A stretch of 64,000 nt of DNA from Emmonsiellopsis sp. PD_33 (Eukaryota > Ascomycota > Eurotiomycetes > Onygenales > Ajellomycetaceae). The first letter of the stretch is position 1, and each line of letters begins with the position of its first letter. The stretch lies in assembly GCA_032988165.1 (NCBI GenBank), contig JANTQF010000080.1, positions 62,001 through 126,000 of the forward strand. Reading direction: 5' to 3'. Shown one piece after another: positions 24,004 to 35,450 of this stretch. The position numbers and the translations under genes were made by a program. The notes under the pieces were generated by a model. That model was not told where the DNA came from. It ran no database searches and worked only from the letters and a program-made list of their open reading frames with translations.

Positions 24004-26412
24004 ATGTTTTCCACCTTCTCCGCCAACTTGGACCCCACACATCGCCCGCGCGAGAAAGCCGCCGCACCCGCCAGCACTCGACGACGGAATCAAGTGGCGC
24101 GGGCCTGCGATTGGTGTCGTCTAAATCGCGTCAAATGCGACGACAAGCAGCCGTGCCAGAACTGCCAGAGCCGGGGCGGGCAGTGCAGTAATACAAAGCT
24201 CGTGGGGGCAACGTCACTGCCGGCGGCGAACCGGTAGGGAAGGTTCTTTTTTTTATGTGTGCGTGTGTGTTTATTTATATACAGCTGCTTAGTGCTGATT
24301 GAGTGATTGGTTGATCTGTCGGTCCATAGGGAGATACAGCGGTTACGGAATAGAGTTAAAGACCTGCAAGAGGAGATCAGGAGAGTCAAGGAAGACAAGT
24401 CTCAGACTCAAGCGCAGACGGGACTTCCGACTCCGCCGCTGTCAGATACGGCCAACAGCTCGTCTAGTCCGGCTGCGCTATCAAATACAAATGAAGGATG
24501 GCAGGGGATCTCATTGCCGGGAACTCGCGCCGGAGGGCTCTACTGTGGCCCTATGTCGTCTTGCTACTTGGTTACGCGAATATCCCGCTATTTGTCCCAG
24601 ACGCCATTGGAGGATGCGAAGACGTTACTTCAGCTTTCCCTGCGGAATACCAGCTCGGCAAGTGGGGAGAATCTCCAGGGCCCTGATTATGTGATAGATC
24701 TTACCCGGCCTCAAGAAGAGTATTTCCTTAACCTTCTCTGGCAGACCTTTCACTGCATATACCCCATTATCTGCGAATCCGACTTTCGTCAATATTATGA
24801 TTCGCTATGGCCCGACGGTGCCACTACTCGCCAGCCATCTGCCTTTGTTGATATGCTTCTGGCGGTCTGTATGCAGTATGGCAGCTCGTTTCTCACCAGT
24901 GACGAAGATGATAGCGGAGCTGATGGCGGATCCCACCCCGAGAACACAAACAGGGCGGGAGACGCGTTCTACCAGAGAGCCCAGAGGGCGTTACAGGGTT
25001 CGTTGGAGAATCCATCTATAATGACTCTGCAGAGTCACATCTATTCAGTCATCTACCTATACAATGCCTACCTCTTGAATACTGCGCATATTACCCTAGG
25101 AGTAACGGTGCGGATTGCCCATGCGTTGCGATTCCACCTTCGTCCGTTGGATGACATATCACCCAACAGGCAGGAAATCCATCGTCGGCTCTGGTGGACC
25201 CTCTACTCTCTGGACAGTCACTTGTCGATGACCCTGGGACGGCCTCTGCTTACCCAAACATCCCAGGTCAGCTGTGGACTGCCAGAGGATGATAGCAAAC
25301 ATCTCAGTCTGTTCTGTGTGAAGCCCTCCAGCTACGGGGATATCACTTGGCTCAGTTTCCACGTCCAGAGCACCAAGCTTTTATTTACCATGCAGAGCGT
25401 CCAAGCTGCCTTTCAGCAGACATGTGCTCAACTGCTCAGCCGCGACAACCAGGTCAAGGACATCTACGATGACCCGCAGACCACCGAAACGTTAGCTGAG
25501 TTCCTCAACCGCGAGATGACTGCCGTCGACAACTGGGTTCGGGATGTCCCCCAGTCGCTTCGCAATTCCCGCAAGGGGGCCGGAGAGGCATTCTCCGCCT
25601 GCCGCTGGGTGGCCTTGAACATTGACCTCCGCAGTCCCCTATGGCTCCAGCGCCAGCGAGTTCTTCTCGAACTGCTCTACCACCACCTTCAAATCTCCAC
25701 ACTCCGCCCTTTCCTCCGATTCCCCCCAGTAGCAACATCCATGACCAAGCTCGCAGACAGCCATAGCATCGCCTGCCTAAACCACGCCATGGCTATCACC
25801 AGCATCATTCACCAGGTCCTCTTCGAAACCGACATCCTGCACGGCTGGTGGTCCATATTCCTGTACCAGTGGGATGCCACGATCTGCACCCTGGGATTCG
25901 TACTAGCCAACCCCGTCTGCGCGCCCACACCGTCCGCCCGCAAGTCGCTGCAGACAGCTATTAGCACTCTAAAGCTCATCGGCGACCACTTCCCCGCAGC
26001 CGCGGACGCAGCCCAGCGTGTGGAAAAGGTCGACCGCCACGCGAAACAGCTCATCGACGACTTCCGCAGAAGCCTAGGACAACAGCCCATCAAATCCGCC
26101 TCCACCACGCCCCAGAACCAGAACCAGGACCTGACTCCCTTGTCCACATCCAACCAATCCCCGCCTATCCCTCTCCCACTGCTCCCAGAACACACACAAC
26201 CACCATTCCCCACCCCCACAGCGGCAACATATAACAATCAATCAATATCTAACCTTGACGCGTTCCTAGGCGGTCCCTTGTTAGAACTAGATGGGACGGA
26301 GCCTATGACGTCAGTAGATATGATGGGGATATCTGATAATGATACGCAGTGGCTGCGTGATAGTGCCATGATTGTGGATGAGTGGACTGGTTTTACGGAT
26401 GGTAACCACTGA
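24004..26412 (+). CDS. Zn2Cys6 fungal transcription factor with fungal_trans domain
   Basis: Sequence-specific regulator expected in the nucleus. Two exons, 24004-24233 and 24330-26412, give 770 residues. The binuclear zinc cluster is intact, C-x2-C-x6-C-x5-C-x2-C-x6-C (ACDWCRLNRVKCDDKQPC then QNCQSRGGQC), about residues 38-65. The intron falls just after it. Exon 2 opens with a coiled-coil heptad (EIQRLRNRVKDLQEEIRRV), a likely dimerisation helix. The middle-homology (fungal_trans) domain includes TLQSHIYSVIYLYNAYLLN and HRRLWWTLYSLDSHLSMTLGR. The C terminus is Pro/Gln/Thr-rich, then acidic, as in an activation region. It lies between the 2-hydroxyacid dehydrogenase and an MFS transporter, which may be its targets (inference). 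The specific regulon is unknown. Confidence 0.93.
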
Positions 26413-27049
26413 CTGGCTACGGAGTAGTTCTGATGCTGCGAGGGTCGGTTGGTTGGTGGGTAGTTTGCGGGATTTTTATTTGTCTATCTGTCTCCCTTCT
26501 TAAGCGCGGTGCTTATTCGGGGCATGGGGGGGGGTTTTTTTCTTTCTCCTTCTTTCTTTCCTTAAAAAGAAGGGTGTATGGCTTGTTTCTTTGTGGAATT
26601 TATGTTATAGTTACATGCCATTGTGTTCTGGGTATCCCTTTAGTTATAAGTAGTTAGTTACTGCTGTATATGCATATTGGAAAAAGAGTCTGTAAATATT
26701 TATTCCTACTTGGCTTGTATCTTCTTCGCTAGAAGAAAGATAAATTGGGAATCACTACTGACAATTCATAAGCAGAGAGTAAAGAAAGACGTCAGTACTC
26801 ATTTAGAAATCTAATGATAATGGATGGATGTTATATATCAAAGTGTGATAGGAGAAGGATAGGTCTATCCATCTATATGCAGCATGCTAAAAACAAGACA
26901 AGAACAAGAACAAAAAAAGGATAAAAAAAATCAGTTATGAGCTGTTCTCATTTCCCCCTATTCCTACCGCTTTCTCTCTAGCCAACCAACAACCAGAATT
27001 TTCCCATCACCAAGCATCATCATGTCCTCCCCCACCACAAAACACCCCC
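26413..27049. other. Convergent intergenic, Zn2Cys6 and MFS genes
   Basis: 637 bp between two stops. T-rich and later A-rich tracts are consistent with the two 3' UTRs. No gene seen. Confidence 0.45.
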
Positions 27050-28832
27050 CTAAAACCTCCGACGAGGCAAGAAACAAGAGGCAAGCACATACATCCCCCC
27101 GGCCGCAATAGCCATCACATACACCTTCCCAATACTCTGCACAATAACATCCAACGCCCTATCCCTCACCAGCGGATCCAGCCCCTTGAGCAACGTACTC
27201 TGCGTCCCCGCAACAGCACCGCGGATCTCAGCCTGCGAATGGCCCCCGGGCCCACCCAGAAGCGCCGTGAGCCCCGCGAGCGTCTGACTCTGGAAGATCG
27301 CACTGGCAATCGCCAGTCCGAGCAGCTGGCTCGTGGTCTGCGAGATGTTTAGGAACTGGATGCACTCCGCGACGCGCTCCGGGTTCACGATGGTGGGTCC
27401 CACGGCGTACGCGGCTTGGGTTGTTGCCATGCCTATGCCCATTAAGATGGAGTAGCCGTAGATGTGGGCTGGGGGGGTATCGTAGCGGACTGTGTACATT
27501 AGGACAGAGCCTATGAGCATGAAGATTCCGCTGGTTAGGTACCAGAGGATGTAGTAGCCGGTTTTGGGCATGAGGTAGCCGCAGAGGAGGATTGTGAAGA
27601 TGTAGAAACAGATGAAGGGGAGGAGGCGGATGGCGGATTTGGTGCCTGAGTCGCCGTGGACGAATTGGAAGTATAAGGGGATATAGTAGACGGCGACGAA
27701 GAGTGCTGCGCCGCCGCAGGACATGAGGATGTAGAGAAGGATCATGGAAGGGCTGCGGAGGAAGTCGCCGGGGAATAGGCGGTTGAGTTTTGTAGTGAAA
27801 ATACAATAGTACTGGCTGAGGACGAAGGCGATGAGGGCGACGGCACCAGAGACATAGAGAGCGATATTTCGACCGTCCTTCCATGACCACTCCACGCCAC
27901 CGAAGACGATAAATAAGGTGATCAAAACGTTCATCGCAGCTGAGAGCACGGTTCCGACCCAGTCGAGTTCCAAGAGTTTACTCATGAAGCTGCGGCCCCG
28001 GCCCGCGGGGCGGGGCGTGGATGGAAGGAGGAAAATATAGATTGGAGCCATGAGGGCGAATACAATCAAATTAATATAAAATCCCTGTCGTATTCCGTTA
28101 GGAACCTCCAACCCATTGAAAACTGAGGAGGGCTAGACACAACAACATACCCATCTCCAGGTGGCCGAACTGTCAACAAACGCTCCTCCAATGATGGGGC
28201 CCAGAATGCATCCCGCTCCGTAGATCACGCCGACAAGACCAATATAAAATGGCTGCTCTTTGGGCGTCGTCAAATTGGTGATGAGGTTCAGGTTCCTATA
28301 CATTAACAGTTAACAGAATGTCTCCTTTCTTCCATCCTAAATATTCCAGCACATACCCAAGATACATTCCGGCGCCACCAGCACCAGCCCATACACGACC
28401 AACTATAATAGCATTCATGTTAGGAGCGCCGCCGCACAGCGCACTTCCAGCGGCAAATGTCACAAGACAACCGACAAAGAGCCATTTCGTGTTGAATATT
28501 GCGTACGCCTTCCCTAGTGGCAGAGTGAAAACGACGGCGCCCAAAGTAAAACCAACACCGAGCCAGCCAAGCTGAGTATACTCGTTAAAGCTACCAGCAA
28601 TTGCGGCCTGGATATCGGCGACAATGGTATTATCCAGGCCATAAAGCAGATTGGCGGAGAAGACGGCAATGCAGACGAGGAGCCAGCGGGTTCCTTGTAT
28701 TGATCTTTGTTCCTCCCCTTTAATCTCAGCGCCTCGTATTGAGGCAGCAGACCCATCGGAATGGACAGGCTCTTGGCTTTCGAGTTCTTTGTCGGTCAAA
28801 CTGGATGTTGCTATTGGAGCGTTATCCGTCAT
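27050..28832 (-). CDS. MFS transporter, DHA2-like (14-segment) family
   Basis: Proton-driven major facilitator in the plasma or vacuolar membrane. Three exons: 28832-28357, 28295-28151 and 28084-27050, giving 551 residues. The cytosolic N terminus (about 60 residues) is acidic and Ser-rich. Then come about 14 hydrophobic segments, beginning WLLVCIAVFSANLLYGLDNTI, which carries the family's LDxTIV-like motif. The antiporter-type motif GVIYGAGCILGPIIGGAF spans TM5. The end is FLPRRRF. Substrate cannot be read from sequence; DHA2 members export drugs, toxins or siderophores. It converges on the Zn2Cys6 gene and could be a target. A longer frame reaches 28922, but the Met at 28832 gives the usual N terminus. 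Confidence 0.92.
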
Positions 28833-29885
28833 TGTAAGAGGCCCTCTCAAGCGTAGGGGAGTGGTAATTGTAAAAATCAACGGCCAAAAACAAAGATTGG
28901 TTGTGAACTGGCTATAAGGCAATTAAATACCTGAATATTCTTCTTTTTCATTGCGGCTAAAGACGTTAGCAAACTGTTCTTATATAGAAAACTAGATGTT
29001 TGAATCGAGGCCATATTTCCCGTCTTCTTCGAGAATTGCCAGCGAGCGGTTTGTAAGCAGCAGTTAGCTCATTCAGACTGCTAGTCTGTTCCAGAGCTCC
29101 TTTTGGATAATCTGTAATCAGTAGAAGTTCATCGGGCGTCAACAACATACTCGATCCGAATGTTCAATGTGGTTGATGTTAAGGGGTGAAATCGCTCGAT
29201 TAGGAAATTTCCTCTTTGGGTTCTCTAAATCTCCGATTCTCCTTTGGGTTAGCCGGCTAAGCTAACTAAGCTTAACTGCTTATGTAATTTATTCTCTAGT
29301 CACATGATCGCGGCAAAAAGAACAAACAAGACAAACAAGACAAACTTAACGAGCATCAACCATACATCCAACCACCAACCTCTTTTGCTTCTTTGCTTCT
29401 CCTTCTCTAAATCTCCGGACAGGCTGCCAATACACTCAATGGGGCTGCAAACAACCTCGCAAAACCATCGACTTCATAATTTTACTAATGGGCTGAGTTG
29501 GGCTTGTGGCTGCCATGCATGCATTGACCAGCTGAAAAGGCAGACTCAGACCAGGATTATCAACTTATTAGTCTCATGAGCTGAGACCCAGGTTGGCGTC
29601 AACAAGGCTGCATCGCTCATGGAGCCTCCCCATCGCTGGCCAACCTTGTGATGTTGATTTCCCGAACGCCTGCCACCCGGAGGCAGTGTCCGGCGATCCC
29701 CAGGGCTGCCAAAGGCATTGCGGCCCTTGCTGCGAACAAGCTAGGCTGCCAAGCAGTCCTCATGGGGCCGTCCAGGATGAAACGCGGCCAGCTGTGATAT
29801 AAATAGCTTTCAATGATGCCTCCAATATATATATAAACTCTGTGGTTTCTCACATCGGCTCTGGTGTGTCAGTAATGACGCGATC
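28833..29885. promoter_or_regulatory. Divergent promoter of MFS gene and membrane-protein gene
   Basis: 1.05 kb, no supported gene. It holds a palindrome-rich stretch built on TTAGCCGGCTAAGCTAA at about 29247-29263, an ACAAACAAG tandem repeat (about 29321-29345), and TATA-like sequence at 29798-29805 and 29826-29834, the second about 55 bp before the downstream start codon. Confidence 0.4.
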
Positions 29886-32091
29886 ATGTCCCCCCATGAT
29901 CCTCCCATAAGCACTGAGAGCTTGCTCATGGAGCATCAAGAGTACGTCGGCGTTGAATGTTTTTTCCCTGTCGATTGTTTGGGGCACTTCAAGCTAATTC
30001 ATCGATGCCAGGTCCCACGATGATAACGAGACAGTTAATAGAAATAAAAACGATAGATTTGAACTGCGCTCACTGGCGCCGCCACCATCTACTACCAGCA
30101 AAAATAATGCTGGTTACCATCTCACCCGCTTTTACACGCGGGCGTTAGTAGCCGTCTTTGTCCCCTTAGTGGTGACCGTCTACTACATTGCGCTCTGGAC
30201 TTTTGTCAACAAAAGAGAAGCTGACATCGTCAAATACGGCCTCCCCGGCGAAGTATGGCTCTTCTACTCCTGGTTCGTCGTCGGTGTCTTTGGCCTCAAC
30301 CTATCGCGCTACGCCCTCCTTGGCGTCGAGGCTGCCATGCTCCAGGAGAGCTTCTGGCAAGTTAATAGCACCATGGCAATCCTGATGCACTGCGGGGCCA
30401 GCTGGAGTGGTCCTGGCGGCTGGTTCAAAGCTGTCAAGGGCGTGTTTAGGAGAGAAAGGCGGGTCGCCCATCGTTTGTGGTTCACGCTGGCGTTTCTAAG
30501 CCTGCTAGCATCGGTGGCATTACCGTTGTCTGGATTGAGTTTTGAGCTGGGGGACGGGTATGTGAAGACTGGAGAACCGCCCATGGTCGTGGGGAGGACG
30601 TGGGAGGATTTTAATCTACGGGTGGCGTTTGAAGCGCTTATTCGCGGGCTCGACTCCTGGAAGGATGGGGCGGCTACGACGCTTCCGGGCCATGGTGTCG
30701 GATATACACCACCAGATTTTGATCGGATGGCGCATCCTTTCCTAAGCTCGTTTCCCAACTCGCTTCCTATTGGCGGGGGTGAGATGACTGATATCTTTCT
30801 TACGCCACAGGCGCAGGTGCCGATTAACGGGAGGGCATGGGGGTTGCGGCTTGGATATAACTGCTCAATCGTGCGATCAGCGTCTGAGTTGACAATTGTC
30901 AGTGAAAAGGTCTTGTCCAGGTTCGTTAACGACCAGGAGGAGTGGAGCCTTAGATTAGAGGATACAAAGCCTCTTCTTTGGCTCCGTACCCCGACTGAAG
31001 ATACCATAGCCATATACAACACCACGGAAAGAGACTCCATCTTGTACGCGTATGTGGAGATAGGATCAAGTAAGAACGAAATGTATAACGATTCCTACAC
31101 TGGCACCGTCGACGGCGGTGCGCCCCGTGTCCAACTTTCTGAATACGTCGTCTGGCAAGTCGTCCAGATCGGGGACATCCCAGACACCTCCAAATTCAAC
31201 TACTCGATACAAGATCCTATCACCGGCCTCGGCCATCCTGTGACCTGGGACCCGTCTACCGGGGAGTATTCATCTAACAAGACTTTCCTTACCACCTTGA
31301 ATGGTGACGGCGATACCGCCCGCTATGGCATGATTGCCGGTTTGAGTGATGATCCAGTGGATGCCAGCATCCAACCCATAGCTGCACCGATAGGTGTCCG
31401 CTGTCTTCGCACGTCTGCCTTCGGCCACTCCGACATCTCCGCACAAGGCACATATACCTCTTTCACTGAAAGCCGCACCCCACCCATCGAAGGAGACTAC
31501 GGGCTTCTGGTATTTGGCAGCCTCAGCAATTCAATGCTCTGGGGCCGATTCCTTGAACACTTCCGCGCAGCCCACGCCCCATTGCCCCCCGCCTCAAACT
31601 CAGGGACGTACTACCCCGGCTTCCTCCAAGCAAACACCCTCCTCCAGTCCATTTCACAAGCCCACGCCGTCGAAGCCCTCCAGCTCATGTACGACGGTGC
31701 TGCATTTTCCGATATCGCGGCATACTCGCTCGCCAACACGACGTCAGCGCGTGTGGATAAAATTATAATCCTCGGCACGGTGCCCGCGGCCCTACCCGCG
31801 GTGTTATTTGCCATCTGGGCATTCGGCAGCGCGCTGCTGGGAGCTCTTTATGGATTTCGACGCCGCTGGTCGGAAGTGTTGGATGGGTACAGCATGTTCC
31901 GGTTCGGGGCTGATTATGCGGATGAGATACGCGATCAGCCAGATTTCTCGAGTATCAGGCAATTTGACAAGTGTGATGCACTGCGCCGGTTGCCGGGACT
32001 TGTGGGAGATTCGAGAGTGCGGGAGAAGGTGGGACATATCAGTTTGGTAAAAAGGGGAAATCTGGTGGATAGGGAGAAGATGTATATTTAG
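29886..32091 (+). CDS. Large fungal membrane protein of unknown function
   Basis: I do not recognise this protein. Two exons, 29886-29941 and 30012-32091, joined as HQE/SHDDNE, give 711 residues. The N terminus (about 65 residues) is polar. Hydrophobic segments follow in ALVAVFVPLVVTVYYIALW, WLFYSWFVVGVFGLNL and LWFTLAFLSLLASVALPL. Then comes a long soluble domain of about 450 residues with many N-x-S/T sites (probably extracellular or lumenal) and few cysteines. A final segment, AALPAVLFAIWAFGSALLGA, precedes a short basic tail. This layout (three N-terminal helices, big ectodomain, one C-terminal helix) recurs in unannotated fungal proteins. The short first exon is the least certain part; without it the frame starts only at a GTG. 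It lies beside the MFS and Zn2Cys6 genes. Confidence 0.8.
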
Positions 32092-33246
32092 GGGTTTTTG
32101 CTTGATTTATTTTTTACTTTTTGGTATATACGGATAGATATATGTATAGTTGGATAAATCGATGGAGGAATAGACTGAGAGCTGCAGAGTATACCAGTCC
32201 CTGGAGGGCACATCTGCATATGTTGTCGCAAGCCTAATGCTGACAGTGGTCACTACTAGTCTTGCTCTCCGCCATCCTCCCATGCCCAGTTCCCATCAGA
32301 CTCGGGAATCCGGCATCGCTTTCCTCTCCGCCTTCAAAATACGGATACCTTCATCCCACCTCTGTTTCCAAGGTTAGGGGATGGCATGTCCAAATAGGGG
32401 CGAAGGGAAAGGGGAAGTGGATTAGGTAATCTGTCCACGTGCTGAGATACGCTAGTCTGTTTTTGGCAGTCATGTGACCATTGAGGATTCAGCTTAGTCA
32501 GCTGTCTACATTGGGGGAAATCATCTCGAGCAACAGACGACAAGAGACAACAAACCTCAGAATCGGCCTCGATCATGGGCCAAACACGTCTCATACCACA
32601 CTGGTCGCGGAATGGCCGGACACCCCGGATGCCGCTGTGACTAACGGCGCTGCAGCATCCCTCCCTCCGCTTCGGAACAATTAGGAGAGCGCTGGCTGGG
32701 GTCTGCGTTGCCTTCCCCTCTTCTGCCCCATGTTGTGGCGCCCAATATAAGATAAGATATAGCCACTGGCCATCCCTCTCCGCTCTCTACCTGCTCTCCA
32801 GCCGCTCTCTGTCGTGCATCCTCGAATATCAGCACCTCGTTTCCTCCAAGTTCCTTGCAAGAGGCCTCTTGGCACGCTGACTCTGGTGGGAGATCCAGAG
32901 GCTGGCCAGTCCGGGGAAAGCAATAGCTTGTTCCAAGGTTCCACACCGCCTTGCCTAGCCCCGATAGCGGGTTGGGAGGAAGCCGCCCCAACGCCTCAAC
33001 CATTACGCAGTGCTCCCCCGAGAGGATATTTATTTCTCTGCAAGAACCCCCATCCTTGTGCGCACCTTGCTCGTCCCTCCAGCTCGCTGTTGTTGTCACC
33101 GCTGCCCGCCCAGTCCCAAACAAAACCCTTGATCGCATCCGCCTCTGAGCTGGTTAACTAGATACGTCCCGACGTCATCGACTCATACCTCGAGGTATCA
33201 AATCAATCTCTACAAATATCACCACCCAATCCAAGCAATTCTCGCA
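32092..33246. other. Intergenic, membrane-protein gene to AIM34-like gene
   Basis: 1.16 kb with no supported gene. CACGTG occurs at about 32436-32441. The part from 32.7 to 33.2 kb is C-rich and pyrimidine-rich, like a promoter and leader for the downstream gene. Overlapping open frames on both strands at 32.64-33.16 kb have no recognisable domain. Confidence 0.4.
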
Positions 33247-34177
33247 ATGGCAGCTCCTCGCTCAACCTCTCTCCGCGCCCTGCGCCTTCTGGCCCAGGAA
33301 CATGCGCCGCCTCCCACAGCGCTGGCCACAATGGCCCCCTTCCGCCGCTCCCTGCACATCACTGGTGCGTTCTCCGCCCAGCCGGCCAGAGGCCCAGATG
33401 TCACCTCCATCTACCGCTCGCGCAGCCTAGGCGATCTCAGAGCGGAGTGCGAGAGGAGGAATTTGAGGGCTGGGGGAAGCAAATCTGAGGTATGTATACT
33501 CCATTCTTCTTTTGTTCACTAGGGAAGAACTCAAGAGCTAACAAGGTATGCCAATCCTAGCTTGTGGACCGTCTCTCGAATCACGACGTCCTCCAATCGC
33601 GAGCCTTCAGCATTGCAATGAGGAAGATTGATAGTCGCCCGGTCAATACTGGAAGGTATGAACGAACCCATCCCTTCAACCCATCAAAAGCGCTCGACTA
33701 ACCCATATTATTAGTCCATCCCGCAACTTCAACACCTCCCGCGCCGCCAAAGCTGTCAACGACACTTCCACCATCGACTTCGCCTACATGCCACGGGAAT
33801 CCGAGCTCTTCCCAGCCTCCCCCACCAACGGTGCCCCCATCCCTATCCTACCAGATTCATACGCTCATTACCAACTCTCGGAGGCGCACCCGCAATCCCC
33901 CATGAAGCCCGAAATCTACACCGTGGGTGATCCCGAGGGCTTTACCGGTACGGCTGCCAGCGCCATGAGCGAGGTTGTTGATAACCTTACCGTCGACTTT
34001 GATCCGTTCGAATTGACCGAGACTGTCAGTCGGGCCAGGGCTGCAGAGGCACATAAGAAGGGGGAACTGGCGGAGCCCAGCGGTGAGACGGTAAAGGGCG
34101 CCGCGAAGCAGTTTTGGAGTGGGATTGTGGAGGATTTGACTGGTAGTAGTGGTGAGGGGAAAGGGTTGAGGAAGTAG
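33247..34177 (+). CDS. aim34: Mitochondrial SAP-domain protein, AIM34-like
   Basis: Three exons, 33247-33489, 33561-33655 and 33715-34177, give 266 residues. The N terminus is a mitochondrial-type presequence, basic and hydroxylated with no acids (AAPRSTSLRALRLLA, FRRSLHITGAFS). A SAP motif follows at about residues 55-92: SIYRSRSLGDLRAECERRNL, then GGSKSELVDRLSNHD. The exon junction at SKSE/LVDR completes the helix-loop-helix. Then SPSRNFNTSRAAKA and a longer acidic C-terminal part. Yeast Aim34 shares this plan and affects mitochondrial inheritance; its molecular role is unknown. The assignment rests on the SAP domain plus targeting region, so orthology is probable rather than certain. Confidence 0.8.
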
Positions 34178-34484
34178 AAATAGGGGTGGCAAGGAGAGCA
34201 GAACCTCTTACAGTGCCATGTCATAGGTACAAGTTTGTAACTCACCTCTTATATGCTTAGTCCTAAAGTAGTATAAATCCATTTAGTTAGTTGGCAGTGT
34301 AGAGCCACATAGCATTTGTTTGCATTGAGGTTGTTTCCCATTAAACTATGACCTGACCATACGAGTGCTGTTTTTGAACCTGGCATTGAGGCACGCCCGG
34401 TGCCAAGCGCGCTGTCCACGTGATTCATAGGCGCGACATCTGAAGTCATTCCATCAGAGAACCCTTTACGATTTCAAAAACATC

Positions 34485-34913
34485 GTGACTATTATGGCTT
34501 TGGCCAGCCTAAGGAAGCGGGAGCTCCCACACCCAGGTCCAAGGGGCAGAATTAATTTCCTTCATCCGGCGTACCCAGCACCCACTAACACGCTGCTCTC
34601 CCTCGCACGGGTGGACCGGAGTGGGAAAAGGAGGTCGGAGGCGTCAAACGCCGATGGTGATAGTGTTATAGAGTACTCAAGTGATGATAGCGACACACGG
34701 GATGATTACTGGGACGATGACATGATGGATATCTGGGAAAGGAGAGGCAAGAGAAAACAGCGGCAGACATCGAACCAGACTGACCCACATATTTGGCGGG
34801 GAAATGACCAGCACTTGCCACAAGATGCTAATAAATCATGTGTGCCACCGGAGCAGCGGGGAGGACAGACGTTTACTCAGGAGAATGACATGCATCAGCC
34901 ATTGGGAGTGTGA
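34485..34913 (+). CDS. Hypothetical small acidic/basic protein
   Basis: Single open frame of 142 residues with no family I recognise. The first third is basic (LRKRELPHPGPRGR, DRSGKRR), the middle is acidic (SVIEYSSDDSDTRDDYWDDD), and the rest is polar and Gln-rich. The codon use resembles neighbouring genes more than the AT-rich DNA that follows. It may be a real small nuclear-type protein or chance. A start at MALAS (34494) is equally possible. No introns or conserved motif support it. Confidence 0.3.
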   Translation: MTIMALASLRKRELPHPGPRGRINFLHPAYPAPTNTLLSLARVDRSGKRRSEASNADGDSVIEYSSDDSDTRDDYWDDDMMDIWERRGKRKQRQTSNQTDPHIWRGNDQHLPQDANKSCVPPEQRGGQTFTQENDMHQPLGV

Positions 34914-35300
34914 TGGAATTCATTCTTCTTGAAACCTAGGCCCAGATGAAATCCATCCTGAAGGTATTGTTCTTTCCAATTATTAGTTATCATGTATTAA
35001 TTTCTTAAAACACATTATTTCCTTTTGTCTTTTTTCTTTTTTAACTTTTAGAATGATTTGTTTCTTTTATTCCAGTCCATCTAATTATATGAATATATTT
35101 AAGAAGTTCCTAAATAGAATAAAAGAAATGCAAATTAAAATTCTACTCTGTATACTATATTACTGTACTAATAATATTATACTAATAATGTTAGGGGCAG
35201 TTTGCCCATAATACCGTCCTACCAGGCCCTTACTGGTGTCAGGAGTATTGTGGTAGAATGGAGTGACCTACCTCCATGCTCTCATCCCCATGTAGGGGTA

Positions 35301-35450
35301 CAGCATTCTTCTAGATAGCAAGGTCGGCAGGCATTTGATTGAGATGTCTGGGGAGGCTCCAGGGGGAACATCAATAGTAGAGCTCTCACTGCCACATAGA
35401 TGTAGAGTGTTCTATATTGCGAGGTCAGCAACCATTTGATAGAGGTGTTT
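35301..35450. repeat. Diverged direct repeat, two copies
   Basis: Two copies of about 50 bp, at 35301-35350 and 35401-35450, share the order GGTCGGCAGGCATTTGATTGAGATG versus its diverged partner (GGTCAGCAACCATTTGAT.GAG.TG). I estimate roughly 70 percent identity by eye. They may be a scar of an old repeat. Confidence 0.45.

Noticed and set aside
27228..27890. 220-codon open frame in the MFS region
   Set aside because: It is another frame of the same strand as the transporter, rich in Pro, His, Arg and Leu, a shadow of skewed codon use.
21855..28832. Secondary-metabolite cluster
   Set aside because: There is a regulator, an oxidoreductase and a transporter but no polyketide synthase, NRPS, terpene cyclase or DMAT synthase within the window.
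32641..33161. Opposing open frames of 165 codons (minus) and 115 codons (plus)
   Set aside because: Low-complexity composition, overlap on both strands and position in the leader of the AIM34-like gene argue against coding.
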